From: Prorocentrum cordatum
Lineage: Eukaryota > Sar > Dinophyceae > Prorocentrales > Prorocentraceae
Direction: 5' to 3'
Assembly (NCBI GenBank): GCA_963575745.1
Contig: CAUYUJ010003860.1
Coordinates: 7,501-71,500, forward strand
Length of the DNA: 64,000 nucleotides
Below are positions 1-13,597 of this stretch, piece after piece. Made by a program: the position numbers and the translations under genes. Under the pieces are notes generated by a model. That model was not told where the DNA came from. It worked only from the letters and a program-made list of their open reading frames with translations, and did not search any database. Each line of letters starts with the position of its first letter. Position 1 is the stretch's first letter.

Positions 1-770
1 GCTGAGTCGGTGCGTGCCTTTGTGTGTGTGCCGTAATATAGACCGCATGTTAATGCGAAAATAGATCGTGTGGTTTGTGGGCTGCACCAGTAAACGATGT
101 AATGATTGCATGCGGAGATGGATATCCAATGGGCAACCGCTGAGGGGTCTCTTTCGACCCCAGGCAAGCATAAGGGACTTTCCTATTGCGGACAATACAG
201 ATACCGCCACGCGCGCGTCGGCGCATTTTAGGCTGCAACAATATACGTAAGAGGGTTAAGTTTAGTTCCCAGGCGGGCATAGCGGCGTTCTATTGCTGGC
301 AATGCAGGAACCGCCGCTCGCGCGCGTCCGCGCATTGCAAGCTGCATCAGTAGTTTGTGTTGGAAATAAACACGCACGTTAAGTTGCAAGTCCAATCGGC
401 CGGCAAACGTTAGGGGTCCACTTTCGCTCCCAGGCAAGCACGGCGACTTTCCTATGGCCGACAATACAGAAATCGCCCCGCGCGCGCGCGTCGGCGTCTT
501 GTGGTCGCCACCAATAGACACAACCCGTAAAGACCGCAAATGAAGTTTGAAATCCAATCGGCGACCGCTAAGGGTGCGCTTGAGTTCCCAGGTCAGCATG
601 CGGACAATAAAGGAGCCGCCGCGCCCGACCGCGAGCGCGAGCGCGCGTCGGCGCATTATAAGCTGCAGCAGTAGACCAACACCAAACAACCGCGTGGCAA
701 ATGGAGATCCAATCGACAACCGCTAAGGGTCCACTTTAGTTCCCAGGACAGCAAGGCCACGCTCCTGTTG
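1..770. repeat. Repeat family A, tandem ~160-bp units
   Basis: Degenerate tandem units. Each has a CG-alternating tract, a piece reading GGCGCATT, a piece reading CCGCATGTT then ATCCAATCGGCAACCGCT, and a piece reading GCGGGCAATACAGAAACC. The same unit fills 4500-6560. No gene is recognised; open frames here are by-products of the repeat. Confidence 0.8.
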
Positions 771-1690
771 CGGGCATTGGGTGATATTTCTAAAGATGAA
801 AGGCGCGGGCGTGCACCGAGTGGTAGTTTTTTGTTAAATATGAAAGAAGGTTGGCGGGGGCAGCACCCCTTCCCAACACGTACTTTTCGGGCGAGGGTCG
901 TTTAGGGACCAGGCGCGCGAGCGCACGGATGCGCACCGAGTGCTATTCTCTGCCGAGGATGAAACAAGGTGGCGTCGCGATCCTCCGCAAAACATACCAC
1001 TCGGGCGAAGCCGCCAGCTGGCTTGGAAACTCTAAAGTCAGCCCTTCGCGGCGGCATGTTCGAATTCCAAATTAACGTTGGTCCTGGCGCATGCTTTCTG
1101 ATGGCGCGCGTCGGCGCCTTGCCTGCTGCACTAGTAAACGGGAATGTGCAGACCGCCTGTTAGGGCGGAAATCTACTCGGTTACGGCTGAGGGTCCACTT
1201 TAATCCCTAAGCCAACATGGCGACGTTCCTATTGCTGGCAATACAGAGGCAGCCCGCCGCCCGTCGCCCGCCACCGGCCAGACATCAAAGAAAACACTCA
1301 CAAGGCCCATGTTGACTGGGAAATCCAGTCGGTCGCCTCTCTGTGAGGGCTCACAGTTTCCATGCCAACAAGGCGGCTCTCCTTGTGTGGGCAATTGAGA
1401 AACAACCACGCGGCGCGCGCTCGGGGACGTGCACCGAGTGGTACCCTTCGCTAGTGATGGAAGAGGGTGGGGCCGCGATCGCTCGCAAAAGCCACCTTTC
1501 GGGCGACGGCCCTTTTGGGGGCAGGCGAGCGCGCGCGCGTGCTAGGGGTGAAAGAAGGTGGGGTCGCGATCCTTCGAAGCTAAATACAATTTTGGGGCAC
1601 TCGGGCGAGGGTCGTTTCGTTTGCAATGGCGAGAGGGGGCGTCGCGATCCTCCGCATACATACCACTCGGTCGAGGGTTAGTTGGGGACC
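771..1690. repeat. Mixed units of repeat families A and B
   Basis: About 830-1060 and 1400-1690 carry family B text (GTGCACCGAGTGGT, GAGGATG, GGTCGCGATCC, CATTCGGGCGA). About 1060-1420 carries family A text. The A-to-B switch near 1410-1425 lies in a CG-rich tract. No gene is seen. Confidence 0.65.
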
Positions 1691-2030
1691 AGGGGCGCGC
1701 CGAAACGAAAGGCGGGAAACGCGTGCGAAAGTAGCCACGCGCGGCGTTCGGCGGAGCCACCTATGGGGCCACGGAACGCGCGAGGAGCGCGTCGACGTGA
1801 AAGGCGCGGACGCATGCGAACGCACCCACTTGAGGCCTTCGGCGGCGCCCCCAATGCGGCCACGAAGCGCGCGAGGGGCGCGCCGAACCGAGAGGCGCGG
1901 ACGCATGCGAACGCCGCCCCCTGGGGCGCGCAGCGAGGCCCCCACGAGGCGCGCGGGCGGCGCGCCGTAATGCGAGGCGCGGGCGCATGCAATCGCAGCC
2001 TCCTGGAGCCTTCGACAGACTCGCGATGGG
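1690..2030. repeat. Repeat family C, ~100-bp GC-rich units
   Basis: Three to four degenerate units share CGGACGCATGCGAACGC, GGCCTTCGGCGG and GCCACGAAGCGCGCGAGG. Open frames occur on both strands because the unit is GC-rich and stop-poor. None resembles a known protein. Confidence 0.65.
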
Positions 2031-2504
2031 GCTACGAAGTGTCTGAGGCTGCGTGCCAAAACGAGAAGCTCCGGGGAAGCGCACTAAACAATTTTCAACG
2101 CTTACAGCTCGGCGAGCGAGGCGCGCAAAAAGGCGCAACATGCACGCGCATCAACGCGCGACGCGCGCGAAACAGATCGCGCTGCTGAAAATTTCGGCGC
2201 GCGAAGCGTGCTGAGCGGTTTGCAACTTGTACACGTCGGCGCGCGGAGCTCCATCAACGGCTGACAACACGGAGCGCGCGAAACGGTTTATCATATGCAC
2301 GCCTCGACACGCCCGAGCATTCCCGACCGCTCCCCAGCGATCCCGCTGCCGAGCTCCCCCTGGCTCGGGAAAGCTCAGGGGAGGGGCGGGGGGCGGGGGG
2401 GGCGAACAATGGCTTAGGAAGTCTGAAGGAGGCCAAAGGGGGGGCTTCGATTGGCTTCGGGTGGCCGAGGGGAGCCGGGCGCGTTGGCTTCGGGGCGCCG
2501 ATTT
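2031..2504. other. No gene recognised (GC-rich spacer)
   Basis: Unique-looking GC-rich sequence with a G run at about 2380-2402. No coding or RNA feature could be supported. Confidence 0.5.
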
Positions 2505-4080
2505 GATTTGCAAGTGCAAAGTTGATTTCGCGAGTTCGATTGCCGATGCATTTGCGCAATTGATTTCGCGAGTTTGTTCGCCGAGTGGATTTGCAGAGTT
2601 GAGTTCGCGAGTTGACTTGCGGAGTTCATTTGCCGAGTTGTTTCGCAGACTTGATTTGCAGAGTTGGTTCGCAGAGTTGATTTCGCGAGTTGACTGGCAG
2701 CGTTGATTTGCCGAGTTGATTTGTCGAATTGGCTCGCAGAGCTGACTTCGCGAGTTCATGGGCAGAGCTGATTTCGCAAGCTGGCTTCGCCAGTTGATTT
2801 GCAAAGTTGATTCGCATAATTGATGTCGCTGGTTGATTCACCGAGTTGATTTGCCGAGTTGATTTGCAGAGTTGATTTCGCGAGTCGATTTGCCGAGTAG
2901 GTCTGCCGAGTTGATTTGCAGAGTTGATTTCGCGAGTTGATTTGCCTAGTTGATTCTCATAGTTGACTTCGCGAGTTGATTTGCCGAGTTGATTCGCAGA
3001 GTTGATTTCGCGAGTTGATTTGCCGAGTTGATTTGCCGAGTTGATTCGCAGAGTTGATTTGCCGAGTTGATTTGCCGAGTTGATTTGTAGGGTTGAATTG
3101 CAGACTTGATTTGCAGAGTTGATTTGCCGGTTTGGTTCGCAGAGTTGAATTGCCGAGTTGATTTGCCGAGTTGATTCGCAGAGTTGCTTTGCAGAGTTGA
3201 TTCGCAGAGTTGATTTGCCGAGTTGATTTGCCGATTTGATTCGCAGAGTTGATTTCGCGAGTTGGTTCGCCGAGTTGATGTACCGAGGTGGTTTGTCGAG
3301 TTGATTCGCAGAGCTGGTTGGTCGAATGGCTTCGCAGAGATGATTCCGCGAGTTGATTGGCAGTTTTGATTTCGCGGCTTGATTTCGCGAGTCGATTCAC
3401 AAAGTTGCTCGGCAGCGCTGGTTTCGCTGGTTTCATTCGCCGAGTTGATTCGCCGAGTTGATTTGCAGAGTTGATTTCGCGAGTTGATTCGCCGAGGAGG
3501 TATGCCGAGTCGATTGGCAGAGTCGAATCGCGGAGTTGATTTGCCGAGTTGATTCGCAGAGTTGGTTTCGCGAGTTGATTTGCCGAGTTGATTCGCAAAG
3601 TTGATTCCGCGAGTTGATTCGCAAAGTTGGTTCGCAGAGTTGATTTCGAGAGTTGATTTCGCGAGTTGATTTGCCGAGTTGATTCGCAGAGTTGGTTCGC
3701 AGAGTTGATTTCGAGAGTTGATTTCGCGAGTTGATTTGCCGAATTGATTTGCAGAGTTGATTCCGCGAGTTGATTTGCCGAGTTGATTTGCAGAGTTGAT
3801 TCCGCGAGTTGATTCGCAGAATTGATTCGCAGACTTGGTTTCGCTCGTTAGTCCGCCGAGTTGATTCGCAGAGTTGATTTCGCGAGTTGGTTTGCCGAGT
3901 TGGTTCGTGGAGTTGATTTTGCGAGTTGGTTTGCTGGGTTGATTTGCCGAGTTGGTTTGCAGAGTTAATTTCGCAAGTTGATTTGCAGAGTTGGTTTCGA
4001 TAGTTGGTTTGCCAAGTTGGTTTCGCGAGTTGACTTGATCGGCGAATTGACTGAGCGAGTTGATTTGGGCCCCCCGAGTT
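2505..4080. repeat. 13-bp minisatellite, about 120 copies
   Basis: The unit is GAGTTGATTTGCC, with variants ending TTCGC, TTCGCA and TTTGCAGA-like forms, at a strict 13-bp period. Because 13 is not a multiple of three and the unit lacks stops on the minus strand, it gives long artificial frames rich in N, Q, S and L. These are not treated as genes. Confidence 0.9.
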
Positions 4081-4499
4081 GGCGGGCCGAGTTGACCGGC
4101 GTCTCGCGCTCGTGTCGGGGCACCGTGTCTGCAAGCCACATCGCGTTGGGTCTCCGTGTCTAGGCGCCGTCGTCGCGTCGGCCCCCCGTGCCTCCGCGCG
4201 GCCACCGTGACGGGCATCCGCGCCTCCACGTCGCCATCATGAGGGGAAGTCGTGCATCGGCGCCGTCGTCACATTGCACGATGCACCTACCGACTGACAC
4301 CCAGAGACCGCGCGTGGGGGTGGACACGATCGGTCAAAACACAGGGTTCACTTCTAGTCTGACGACCGACGAACCTCCGCGCGCGAGCGCTCGCACACAT
4401 CCAGACACACACACACGCGTTGCGCGATGCACCAACAGACGCGGACATAGAGACCGCGCGTTTAGCAAGAGATCCAACTTGGCCCCCGCGAAGGGCTCA
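4081..4499. other. No gene recognised (spacer between repeat blocks)
   Basis: GC-rich sequence with short AC runs near 4400-4420. It begins at the last degenerate 13-bp units and ends at family A. No coding feature is supported. Confidence 0.5.
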
Positions 4500-6560
4500 C
4501 ATTCCTTGCCTGGCCGTTATGGCCCCTCCCCTTTCTATGCTACTCTTAGCGCATTGTATGCCGCGCAGATAGACTGGCACGGAAAGACCGCATGCGGGCA
4601 AAACAGAACTCCTCACGCAGGAGCGCGCGCGCGGGCGCGCGTAGGCGCATTGTATGGGGCGCCAACAGGCGGGCACGTCAAGGCCGCATGTTGGGTTGGA
4701 AATCCAATCTGCAGACGTTAACGGGCTACTTGAGTTTCCAGGCCAACATGGCGGCAGTCTTATTGCGGGCAATACAGAAACCACCGCGCGCGTAGGCACA
4801 TTGGATGGCGCATCAGTCATACTGTAGGCAATACAAAAAACAACGCGCGATAGAGAGAGAGCGCGCGCGCGTGGGAGCATTGCATGTCGCATCAACAGGC
4901 GGGCACGTACGGGCCGCGCGTTGAGAACGAAACCCAACCAGCAATCGCTGAGGGCCCACCTGAGTTTCCAAGCCAAAATTGCGGCCGCCCCATTGCGGGC
5001 AATACAGAAACCACCGCGCGAGAGAGGGCGCGCGCGTGGACGCATTTCATGGCGCACCAACAAGTGGGCACGTACAAGCCGCATGTTGGGCTTGACATCC
5101 AATCGGCAACCGCTGAGGAGCCACTCGAGCTTCCAGGCCAGCATGGCGGCTGTCCTATTGCTGGCAAATAAAGAAACCACCGCGCGCGAGAGCGCGCGCG
5201 CGTGCGCGGGCGCTTTATATGGCGCACCAACAGGCGGAGACGTACAGGCCGCGTGCTGAGATCGAAATCCAACCAGCAATCGCTGAGGGCCCACCTGAGT
5301 TCCCAAGCCGACATGACGGTCGCTGTATTGCGGGCAATGCAGAAAACACCGCGTGCGTGCGCGCATGAATTGCATGGCGGAACAATGGGCGGGCAATTAG
5401 AAACCGCACGTTGGGCTTGACATCCAATCGGCAGCCGCTGAGGAGCCACTTAGGTTTCCAGACCAACATGGCGGCCGCCCTATTGCGGGCAAAACAGAAA
5501 CCACCGCGCGCGTGGGCGCATTGTATGGCACGCCAACGGGCGGGCACGCACAGGCCGCATGATGATCTTCAAATTCAAGCGACAAAGGCTAAGGGCACAC
5601 CTGAGTTTCCAAGCCAACATGGCAATCGCCCGATTGCTGGCAATGCAGTAACCACCGCGCGAGCAGGCGCAGCGAATGGCCCACCAACAGGCGGGCACGT
5701 AAACGCCGCATGGTTGCTTGGGAATCCCATCGGCAACCGCTGCGGGGCATTTGGGCTGCCAGGCCAACATGGCGGCTGTCCTATTGCGGGCAATACAGAA
5801 ACCACGGCGCGAAAGAGGGCGCGCGCGTAGGCGCATTTTACGGCGCACAAGCAAGGGGGTACGCACGGGCCGCATCTTGCAATCCAAATCCGAACGGCAA
5901 TCGTTACGGCGCCACTTGAGCTTCCAAGCTAACATGGCGGCTGTCCTATTGTGGGCAATACAGAAACCACCGCGCGCGCGCAGGCGCATTGTATGGCCCA
6001 CCAACAGGCGGGCTCGTAAAGGCCGCATGTTTGCTGGGGAATCCCATCGGCAACAACTGCGGGGGGGGGGGGGCATTTGGGCTTCCAGTCCAACATGGCG
6101 GCTGTTCTAATTGCGGGAAACCACCGCGCGCGTGGGCGCAGTGCACGGCGTGCCAGCAAGCGGGCACGCACAGGCCGCACGTCGACATCGAAGTCCAACC
6201 GGCAACCGCTAAGGGGCCAATTGAGCTTCCAAGCCAACGTGGCGCTGCCCTTGTGCAAACAATACGTAAACCACCGCGCGAGCGTATGCGGATTGCACGG
6301 CTCACCAATAGGCGGGCGTGTAAAGGCCGCATGCTGGGTTTAAAATGCAGTCGGCAACCGCGAAGGCGCAACTTAATTTTTGCAGGCCAACATGGCGGCC
6401 GCCCTATTGCGGGCAATACGGAAGCCACCGCTCGAGAGAGCGCGCGTGGTCGCATTATGTGGCGCACCAGCAGGCGGGTGCGTGAATGCCGCGCGTAGAC
6501 ATTTAACAACTGGCAATAGCCAAGCGGCCACTTGAGCATTCAGGCCAATATGGCGGCTGC
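4500..6560. repeat. Repeat family A, main array (~160-bp units)
   Basis: About 12 units. The landmark GGCCGCATGTTG-like text recurs near 4681, 4912, 5078, 5247, 5401, 5562, 5702, 5866, 6020, 6172 and 6328, mostly about 150-170 bp apart. Each unit carries an alternating CG tract of 8-14 bp. A run of 13-14 G lies at 6061-6074. Confidence 0.85.
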
Positions 6561-7290
6561 GAAGTTCCAGTCGAACCAAGCGAACAATACACTTCGTGCG
6601 AAGGTAGTGTCGGGACCAGGCGCGCGCGCGGGTGTGCACCGAATGGCATATTTTGCTGGGGGGGCGAGAGGACGGGGCCGCGATCCCTGGCATGAACAAC
6701 AGGTCGGGCGAAGGTAGCTTTGGGACCAGCCGCGCGCGCGCGGATGCGCACCGAGTGGTATTTTCGTGCTGAGGGTGCGAATGGGTGGGCCCGCGGTCCC
6801 GAGCGAGAACTACCATTCGGGCGAAAATAATTTTGGGACCAGGAACGCGCGCGCGCGCGGATGTGCACCGTGCGGTGGCTTTTGCTGCCGAGGGTGCGCG
6901 AGGGTGGGGTCGCCATCCCTGGCGACAACTGCCATTCGGGCGTTGTGGGACCAGGCGCGCGCGCGCGCGGATGTGCACCGAGTTGTGTGTTTTTGCTGAG
7001 GATGCGAGGGGGCGGGGTCGCGATCCCAAGCAACATATACCATTCGGGCGAAGGTAGTTTTGGGACCCGGCGCGCGCTCGCGCGCGGATGTGCGACGAAC
7101 CGTATGTTTGTGTTGAGGGTGCGAGGTGGTGCGGTGGCGCCCCGAAGCAACACATACTATTCAGGCGAAGGTAGTTTTGGGACCAAGCGCGCGCGGATGT
7201 GCACCGAGCGGTGGCTCTTGGCGGAGGATGCGAGATGGTGAGGTCGCGATCCCTAGCAACAGCTACCATTCGGTCGAAGGTAGCGTTGGG
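6560..7290. repeat. Repeat family B, ~115-bp units
   Basis: About six units with the order TTTTGGGACCAGGCGCGC, CG tract, GGATGTGCACCGAGTGGT, GAGGATGCGAGGG, GGTCGCGATCCC, ACCATTCGGGCGAAGGTAG. The array passes into family D at about 7292-7302, inside the CG tract. Confidence 0.85.
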
Positions 7291-9537
7291 ACCATGCGCG
7301 CGCGATGCATCCTGTATTTGTTTTATACATTCGGCCCCATGTTAAATTGGAAAACCAATGCTCAACACCCAATGCACCATCAAGAAACATTCTCTGGGTA
7401 CAAGAAGCGGCCATACTAACGTGAGTTAAAATAAATGGCGCAATGCGGCAGGAGAGCGCTCGCTATGCATTGTGCATTGGCAGTATACACCCGACACGCA
7501 TGCTAAAGTGAAGAATTCCTGTTCAAAGCCGAATGTAGAAAATCCATACCCTGGGTACAAGAAGCGGCCATACAAACGTGGAATGCTTTAAACTATACGG
7601 TGCGACAGGAGAGCGCGCGCGCGATGCATCCTGTAACTGTTTTATATACTTGGCTCCATGTTAAGCCGGATAACCCATGCTCGAAGCCCAATGAAAGAAT
7701 CAGTATTTGCATTCAAGAAGCGGCCATGCAAGCGTGGAAAACAATAAACCATATAATGCGACAGGAGAGCGCGCGCGCTCGCGTACGCGCGCTATGCATC
7801 CTGTATTGGCTTCATACACTCGGCGCCCATCTTGTGTTGAAACCGTAGTGTTCAAAAACCAATGTGAAGAAAAAACTATTCTCTGGGTAGAAGAAGCGGC
7901 CATACAAACGTGTAATAGAATAAACTATTCAGTGCGGCAGGAGAACGCGGGCGCGCGCGCACGCGCGCGCGATGCATCCTGCATGTGTTTTATACAACCA
8001 CCCCATGTTAAGTTGAAAAACCACTGTTCAAGACCGAATGTAAAAAAATCATTCTCTGGATATAAGAAGCGGTCATACACGCGTGGAATGCAATGCGGCA
8101 GGGGCGCGCGCGCGCGCTCTGCATCCTGCATTGAATTTATACACCCGGGCCCATTTCAAATTGCAAAACCAATGCTCCAAACCAAATTTGAAAATCATTC
8201 TCTGGGTACAAGAAGCGGCCATACAAACGTGACGTATAAAAAGCTGTACAATACGGCAGGAGAGCGCGCGCGCGCTGTGCATCCTGCGTTGGGCTTTGAT
8301 ATTCCAAAAAAGCCACCGCGCTAAGTTGAAAACTGAATGTTCAAAATCCAATGTTACAAATCATTCTCTGGGTAGAAAACGCGGCAATACACATGATGAG
8401 TGTATTCGACTATGCAATGCGGCAGGAGAGCGCGCGCGCACGCGCGCTGTGCATCATGTATTTGTTCTAAAATATCGGCCCCATGCTACATTGAAAAGCC
8501 CATGTTCAAAGACAAGTAAAATATTCCCTGGGTGGAAGAAGAGGCCATACAAACGTGGAATAAAAGAAGTTTTCAATGCGGCAGGAGAGCGCGCGCGCTA
8601 TGCGCCCTGCATTGGTTTTACACCATCGGCCCCCATGTTAAGCTGAAAACTGAATGCTCAAAACCCAATATATATATATATATATATATAGAGAAAAAAC
8701 ATTCTCTGGGTACAAGACGTGGCCACACAAACGTGTAGTATAATAGACTGTACAATGCGACAGGAGAGCACGCGCGCGCGTGCGCGCAATGCATCCTGAG
8801 CTGGTTTATACACGCGACACCCATCTTGAGTTGAAAACTAAATGTTCAAAGCCCAATGTAGAAATTCATTCTCTGAGTAGAAGAGGGCCATACAAACGTG
8901 GAATACAATCAACTCTACAATGCGGCAGCAGAGCGCGCGCGCTATGCATCGTGCATTGGCTTTGTACAGTCGACACCCGTGTTAAGTTGAAAACCACATC
9001 TTCAAAGCCCCAGCCATACACACGTGGAATCTACTAAACTAAATCATGCGGCAGGGGGGGGGCGCGCGCGCGTGCGCGCGCTATGCATCCTGTATTTGTT
9101 CTATATAATCGGCCCCAGGCTAAACAGAAAAAAAAAACACTGATCGAAACCCAATGAAAAACTCATTTTCTGGGTACAGGAAGCGACCATACAAACGTGC
9201 AGTATAATAAATTCTACAACGCGACAGGAGAGCGCGCGCGCGACGCACCCTGTATTGGCCTTAGACTCTCGGTACCCGAAGCGGCCACACAAACGCGTAA
9301 CATAATGACCTATACGATGCGACAATAGAGCGCGCGCGCGCTATGCATCCTGAACTGGTTCCATACACTCGCCATCCATCTTGGATTGAAAACTGAATGG
9401 TCAAAAACCACTGTCAAAATCCATTCCCTGGGCACAGGAAGCGGCCATACAAACGTGGAATACACTAAACCCTACAATGCGGCAGCAGAACGCGCGCACG
9501 ATGCATCCTGCATGTGGTGTTGCACAATCGGCCGGCA

Positions 9538-9568
<31 letters not shown>

Positions 9569-11485
9569 ATGTGTTTTTATTACTTTTTGTGAAAAAAATA
9601 TGCAAATCCATTATCAGGATACAAGGCGCTGCCATGCAAACGTTAAATATTTTGAATTTTACCATGCGGCAGGAGCGCGCGCACGCGCGCTATGCATCCT
9701 GTTTTTTGTTTTATACACTCGCCCCCATGTTAAGTTGAAAAACCCACGTTCGAAACCCAATGTACAATCTCATTCTCTGGGCACAAGAAGCGGCCATACA
9801 AACGTGGGAATAGGATAAGCAATACAATGCGGCAGGAGAGCGCGCGCGCTATACATCCTGCATTGGTTTGATAGTATCGACCCCCATGTTACATTGAAAA
9901 CATAATGCGCAAAACCCAATGTAAAAAAAAAAAAAAAAAAAAAAACATTCTCTGAGTAGAAGAGACGGCCATACACGCGTGGAATCTGTTAAATTATACC
10001 ATGCGACAGGAGCGTGCGAGCGCGCGCACGGGCGAGCTACGGACCCTGTATTTGCGTTATACATTCGGGCCCATGTGAAACTGAAAAACCAATGCTCTAA
10101 ACACAATGTGAACATCAGTCTTTGGATACAACAAGCGACCATACAAACGTGAAATATAAAAACTGTACAATACTGCACGAGAGCGCACGCGTGCTATGCA
10201 CCCTGTATATGTTTTATACGACGGCCCCCATGTTGACTTGCAAACTGACTGTTCAAAGCCTAAATGTAAAAAACACCCTCTGAGTAGAAGAAGCGGTCAT
10301 ACACGCGTGGGATATATTAAAATATACAATGGGACAGGAGAGCGCGCGCGCTATGCATCCTGATCATGTATGCGCTTTATACACGCGGCACCCATCTTTC
10401 ATTGAAAGCCGAATTTTCAAAACAAAAAAAAAACGTAAAACATCAATTCTGAGTACAAGATGCGGCCATACAAACGTGGACTGTAATAAAGTATGCAATA
10501 CGGCAAGAGAGCGCGCGCGATGCCTCCTGCATGCTGTTTGTACAATCGGCTCCCATGTTAAAATGAAAAACCTATGTTCAAAACCCAATGTAGAAAATCA
10601 TCCTCCGGATACAAAAAGCGGCTGTACACGCGTGGAGTACAATAAACGATACCGTGCGACAGGAGCGCGCGCGCCGTGCAGCCTGTATTTGTTTTAGACA
10701 ATCGGCCCCATGCTAAGTCGAAAAACCCATGTTCAAAGCCCAAATGAAAGAAATCATTTTCTGGGTACAAGAAGCGGCCATACAAACAGGGAATGTTATA
10801 AACTATACAATGCGGCAGCAAAGCGCGCGCGATGCCTCCTGCATGCGGTTTGTACAACCGGTTCCCATGTTCAGTTGAAAAACAATTGTTCAACGGCTAG
10901 AGTAAAAATTTTGTCTCTGGGTACAACAAGCGGCCATACACACGTGGAATATACTAAACGATACAAAGCGGCAGGAGAGCGCGCGCGCGGTCGCGCGCAC
11001 GCGCGAGCTATGCATCCTGCCTTTGTTTTACACAGGCGACCCCGTGTTAAATTGGAAAGCCAATGTTCAAAGCCCAATTTGAAAATTCATTCTCTGGGTA
11101 CAAGAAACGCTCATGCAAACGTGGAATAGAATAAACCAGACAATGCGGCAGGAGAGCGCGCGCGCTATTGGTTTTATAAACTTCCCTCCCATGTTAAGTT
11201 GAACACTGGATGTTCAAAGGCCATTATAAGACAAATCATCTCTGGGTAGAAGAAGCGGCCATACAAACGTGGAATACAATAAACTATACAATAGGACAGG
11301 GGAGCGCGCGCGCGTGCGCGTGCGCTGTGCATCCTGTATTGGTTGTATACACGTTGCACCCATATCGAGTTGAAAACTGAATGTGCAAAACCCAATGTAA
11401 AATTCCATTCTCTGGGTACAAGAAGCGGCCATACAAACGTGGAGTCGAATAAACTATACAATAAGGCAGCAGAGCGCGCGCGCGC
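7291..11485 (+). repeat. Repeat family D, main array (~165-180 bp units)
   Basis: About 24 units run in one orientation: GCGGCAGGAGAG, CG tract, TATGCATCCTGTATTGG, TTTATACACTCGGCCCCCAT, GTTAAGTTGAAAACCCAATG, TCATTCTCTGGGTACAAG, AAGCGGCCATACAAACGTGG, AATAAACTATACAATG. TA microsatellites interrupt it near 8668-8690 and 9539-9564, and a 23-A run lies near 9923-9945. No gene is recognised. Confidence 0.88.
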
Positions 11486-11640
11486 GCTCGTGGTGGTTTC
11501 TGTATGACCAGCAATCGGAAAGTCCGCATGTTGGTTTGGGAGCTAAAATGAGCCCTCAGCGGCTCCCGATCCGATCTCCAACTTAACGCGCGGCCAGAGC
11601 GCACCCATTTGCTGGCACAGCGCACAAGCGCACAATGCGC
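11486..11640 (-). repeat. Single family A unit in inverted orientation
   Basis: The reverse complement of this stretch reads like the family A unit of 4500-6560 (GGCGCATTGT, then a unit body, then ACAGAAACCACC and a CG tract). Its two ends lie in CG tracts shared with family D on the left and family B on the right. Confidence 0.65.
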
Positions 11641-12890
11641 CTACGCGCGCACGCAGATGAGCACCGAGTGGTACGTTTTGTTGAGGATGCGAGAGGGCGG
11701 TGCCGCGACCCGTAGCAAAATTTACCCTTCGGGCGAAGGTCGCGTTGGGACCAGGCGCGCGCACGCGGATGTGCACAAAGTTTTTTTTTGTTCCCACAGG
11801 TTGCGAGAGGTTGGGGCCGCGACCCCAAGCAAAAGCTACCACTCGGGCGAAGTAGTTTTGGGACCAAGCGCGCACGCGCGCGCGGATGTGCACCGAGTGG
11901 TACGGTCTGTTGGAGATGTGAGGATGCGCGAGTGCGGGGCCCCGATCCTTAGCAAAACCTACCATTCGAGCTAGGCAGTTTTAGGACCAGGCGCCCGCGC
12001 GGATGTGCACCGAGTGGTATATTTGGATGAGGATGCGAAAGGGCGGGGTCGCGACCCCAACCACAAGCTACCGTTCGGGCGAAGGTAGCCTGGGGACCAA
12101 GCGCGCGCGCGGATGTGCACCGAGTGGTACGTTTTGTTGAGGATGCGCGAGGGTGGGGCCGCGATCTCTAGCAACACCTACCATTCGGGCGGAGGTCGCT
12201 TTGGGACCAGGCGCGCGCGCGCGGATGTGCACCGAAGGGCATATTTTGCTGAGGATGCGAGAGGGTGGGGCCGCGACCCCAATCAAACACTACAATTCGG
12301 GCGAAAGTAGTTTTGGGACCAGGCGCGCGCGCGGATGCGCGCCGAGTGGTACGTGTTGTTGAGGACGCGCGAGGGCGGGGCCGCGATCCCTAGCCACAAC
12401 CTGCCATTCGGGCGAAGATCGCTGTGGGACCAGGCGCGCGCGCGCGGATGCGAGAGCGCGGGGTCGCGCTCCCAAACGAAAACTACCATTCGGGCGTTCT
12501 GGGACCAAGCGCGCGCGCGCGGATGTGCACCGAGTGGTGCGCCGTGTTGAGGATGCGATCTCTAGCAAAACCTACCACTCGGACGAAGGCCGCGTTGGGG
12601 CCAGGCGCGCGCGCGGTTGTGCACCGAACGTTTTTTTTGTTGCTTACGATGCGAGCGGGCGGGGTCGCGACCCCAAGCAAAACAACTACCGTTCTGGCGA
12701 AAATGGTTTTTGAATCAGGCGCGCGCGCGCGCGGATGCGCACCGAGTGGTGCGTTTTGTTGGGGGCGCGCGAGGGCGGGGCCGCGACCCACATTCGGCCG
12801 AAGGTCGCTTTGGGACCAGACGCGCGCGCGAGGATGGGCACCGAGTGGTACGTGGCGTCGAGGATCCGACAGGGTGGGTCACCCGCGCGC
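11641..12890. repeat. Repeat family B, second array
   Basis: About 11 units of the ~115-bp family with the GTGCACCGAGTGGT landmark and a CG tract in each. The order and orientation match 6560-7290. Confidence 0.85.
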
Positions 12891-13597
12891 GCACTTACGC
12901 GCACGAGATGCATCCTGTATTGGTTGTATACAATCGGAGGCAATGTTAAGTTGAAAACCCAATGATCAAAACCCAATGTAACAAATCGTTCTCCGAGCCC
13001 AAAAGGCGGCCATATAAACGTGGAATCTAGAAAGCCAATGCAATATGCGAGGCGCGCGCGATGCACCCTGTATTGGTTGTATACAATCGTGGGCCATGCT
13101 AAGTTGAAAACCCAATGGCCAAAACGCAGTGTGAAATTCATTCCTTGTGCACAAGAGGCGGCCATATAAACGTGGAATATAGAAAACCAATACAATATGC
13201 GAGGCGCGCGCGCTGGCGGCCCGCGCGGGGGGCGGGTCACCCGCGCGCGCGCGATGCATCCTGTATTGGCTTCATGCAGCCGAAGGCCATGTTAAGTTAA
13301 AAACCCAACGGCCAAAACCCTATATAAAAATCCATTCCCTGGGCCCAAGAGGCGGCCATACAAACATTGACTATAGAAAACCAATACAATATGCGAAGCG
13401 CGCGCGCTGGTGACCCGCGCGGGGGGTTGGTCACCCGCGCGCGCGCGCGATGCATCCTGCATTGGCCTTATACAGTCGGAGGCTATGGCAAGTTGAAAGC
13501 TCCATGGCCAAAACCAAATCTAAACATCCGCTCTCTGGGCCCAAGAGGCGGACATACAAACGTGGAATACAGAAAGCCAGCGCAATATGCGAGGCGC
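12891..13597 (+). repeat. Repeat family D, second array (variant)
   Basis: Four units of about 170 bp with CATCCTGTATTGG, GTTAAGTTGAAAACCCAATG and GGCGGCCATATAAACGTGG. The CG tracts are joined to CGCGCGGGG blocks. Confidence 0.8.

Noticed and set aside
2946-4229. 427-codon minus-strand frame rich in Asn, Gln, Ser
   Set aside because: It is a translation of the 13-bp minisatellite; similar frames are open in several phases.
7291-11485. Regular repeats considered as a CRISPR array
   Set aside because: Whole ~170-bp units are repeated with degenerate sequence throughout. There are no short identical repeats with unique spacers, and the genome is eukaryotic.
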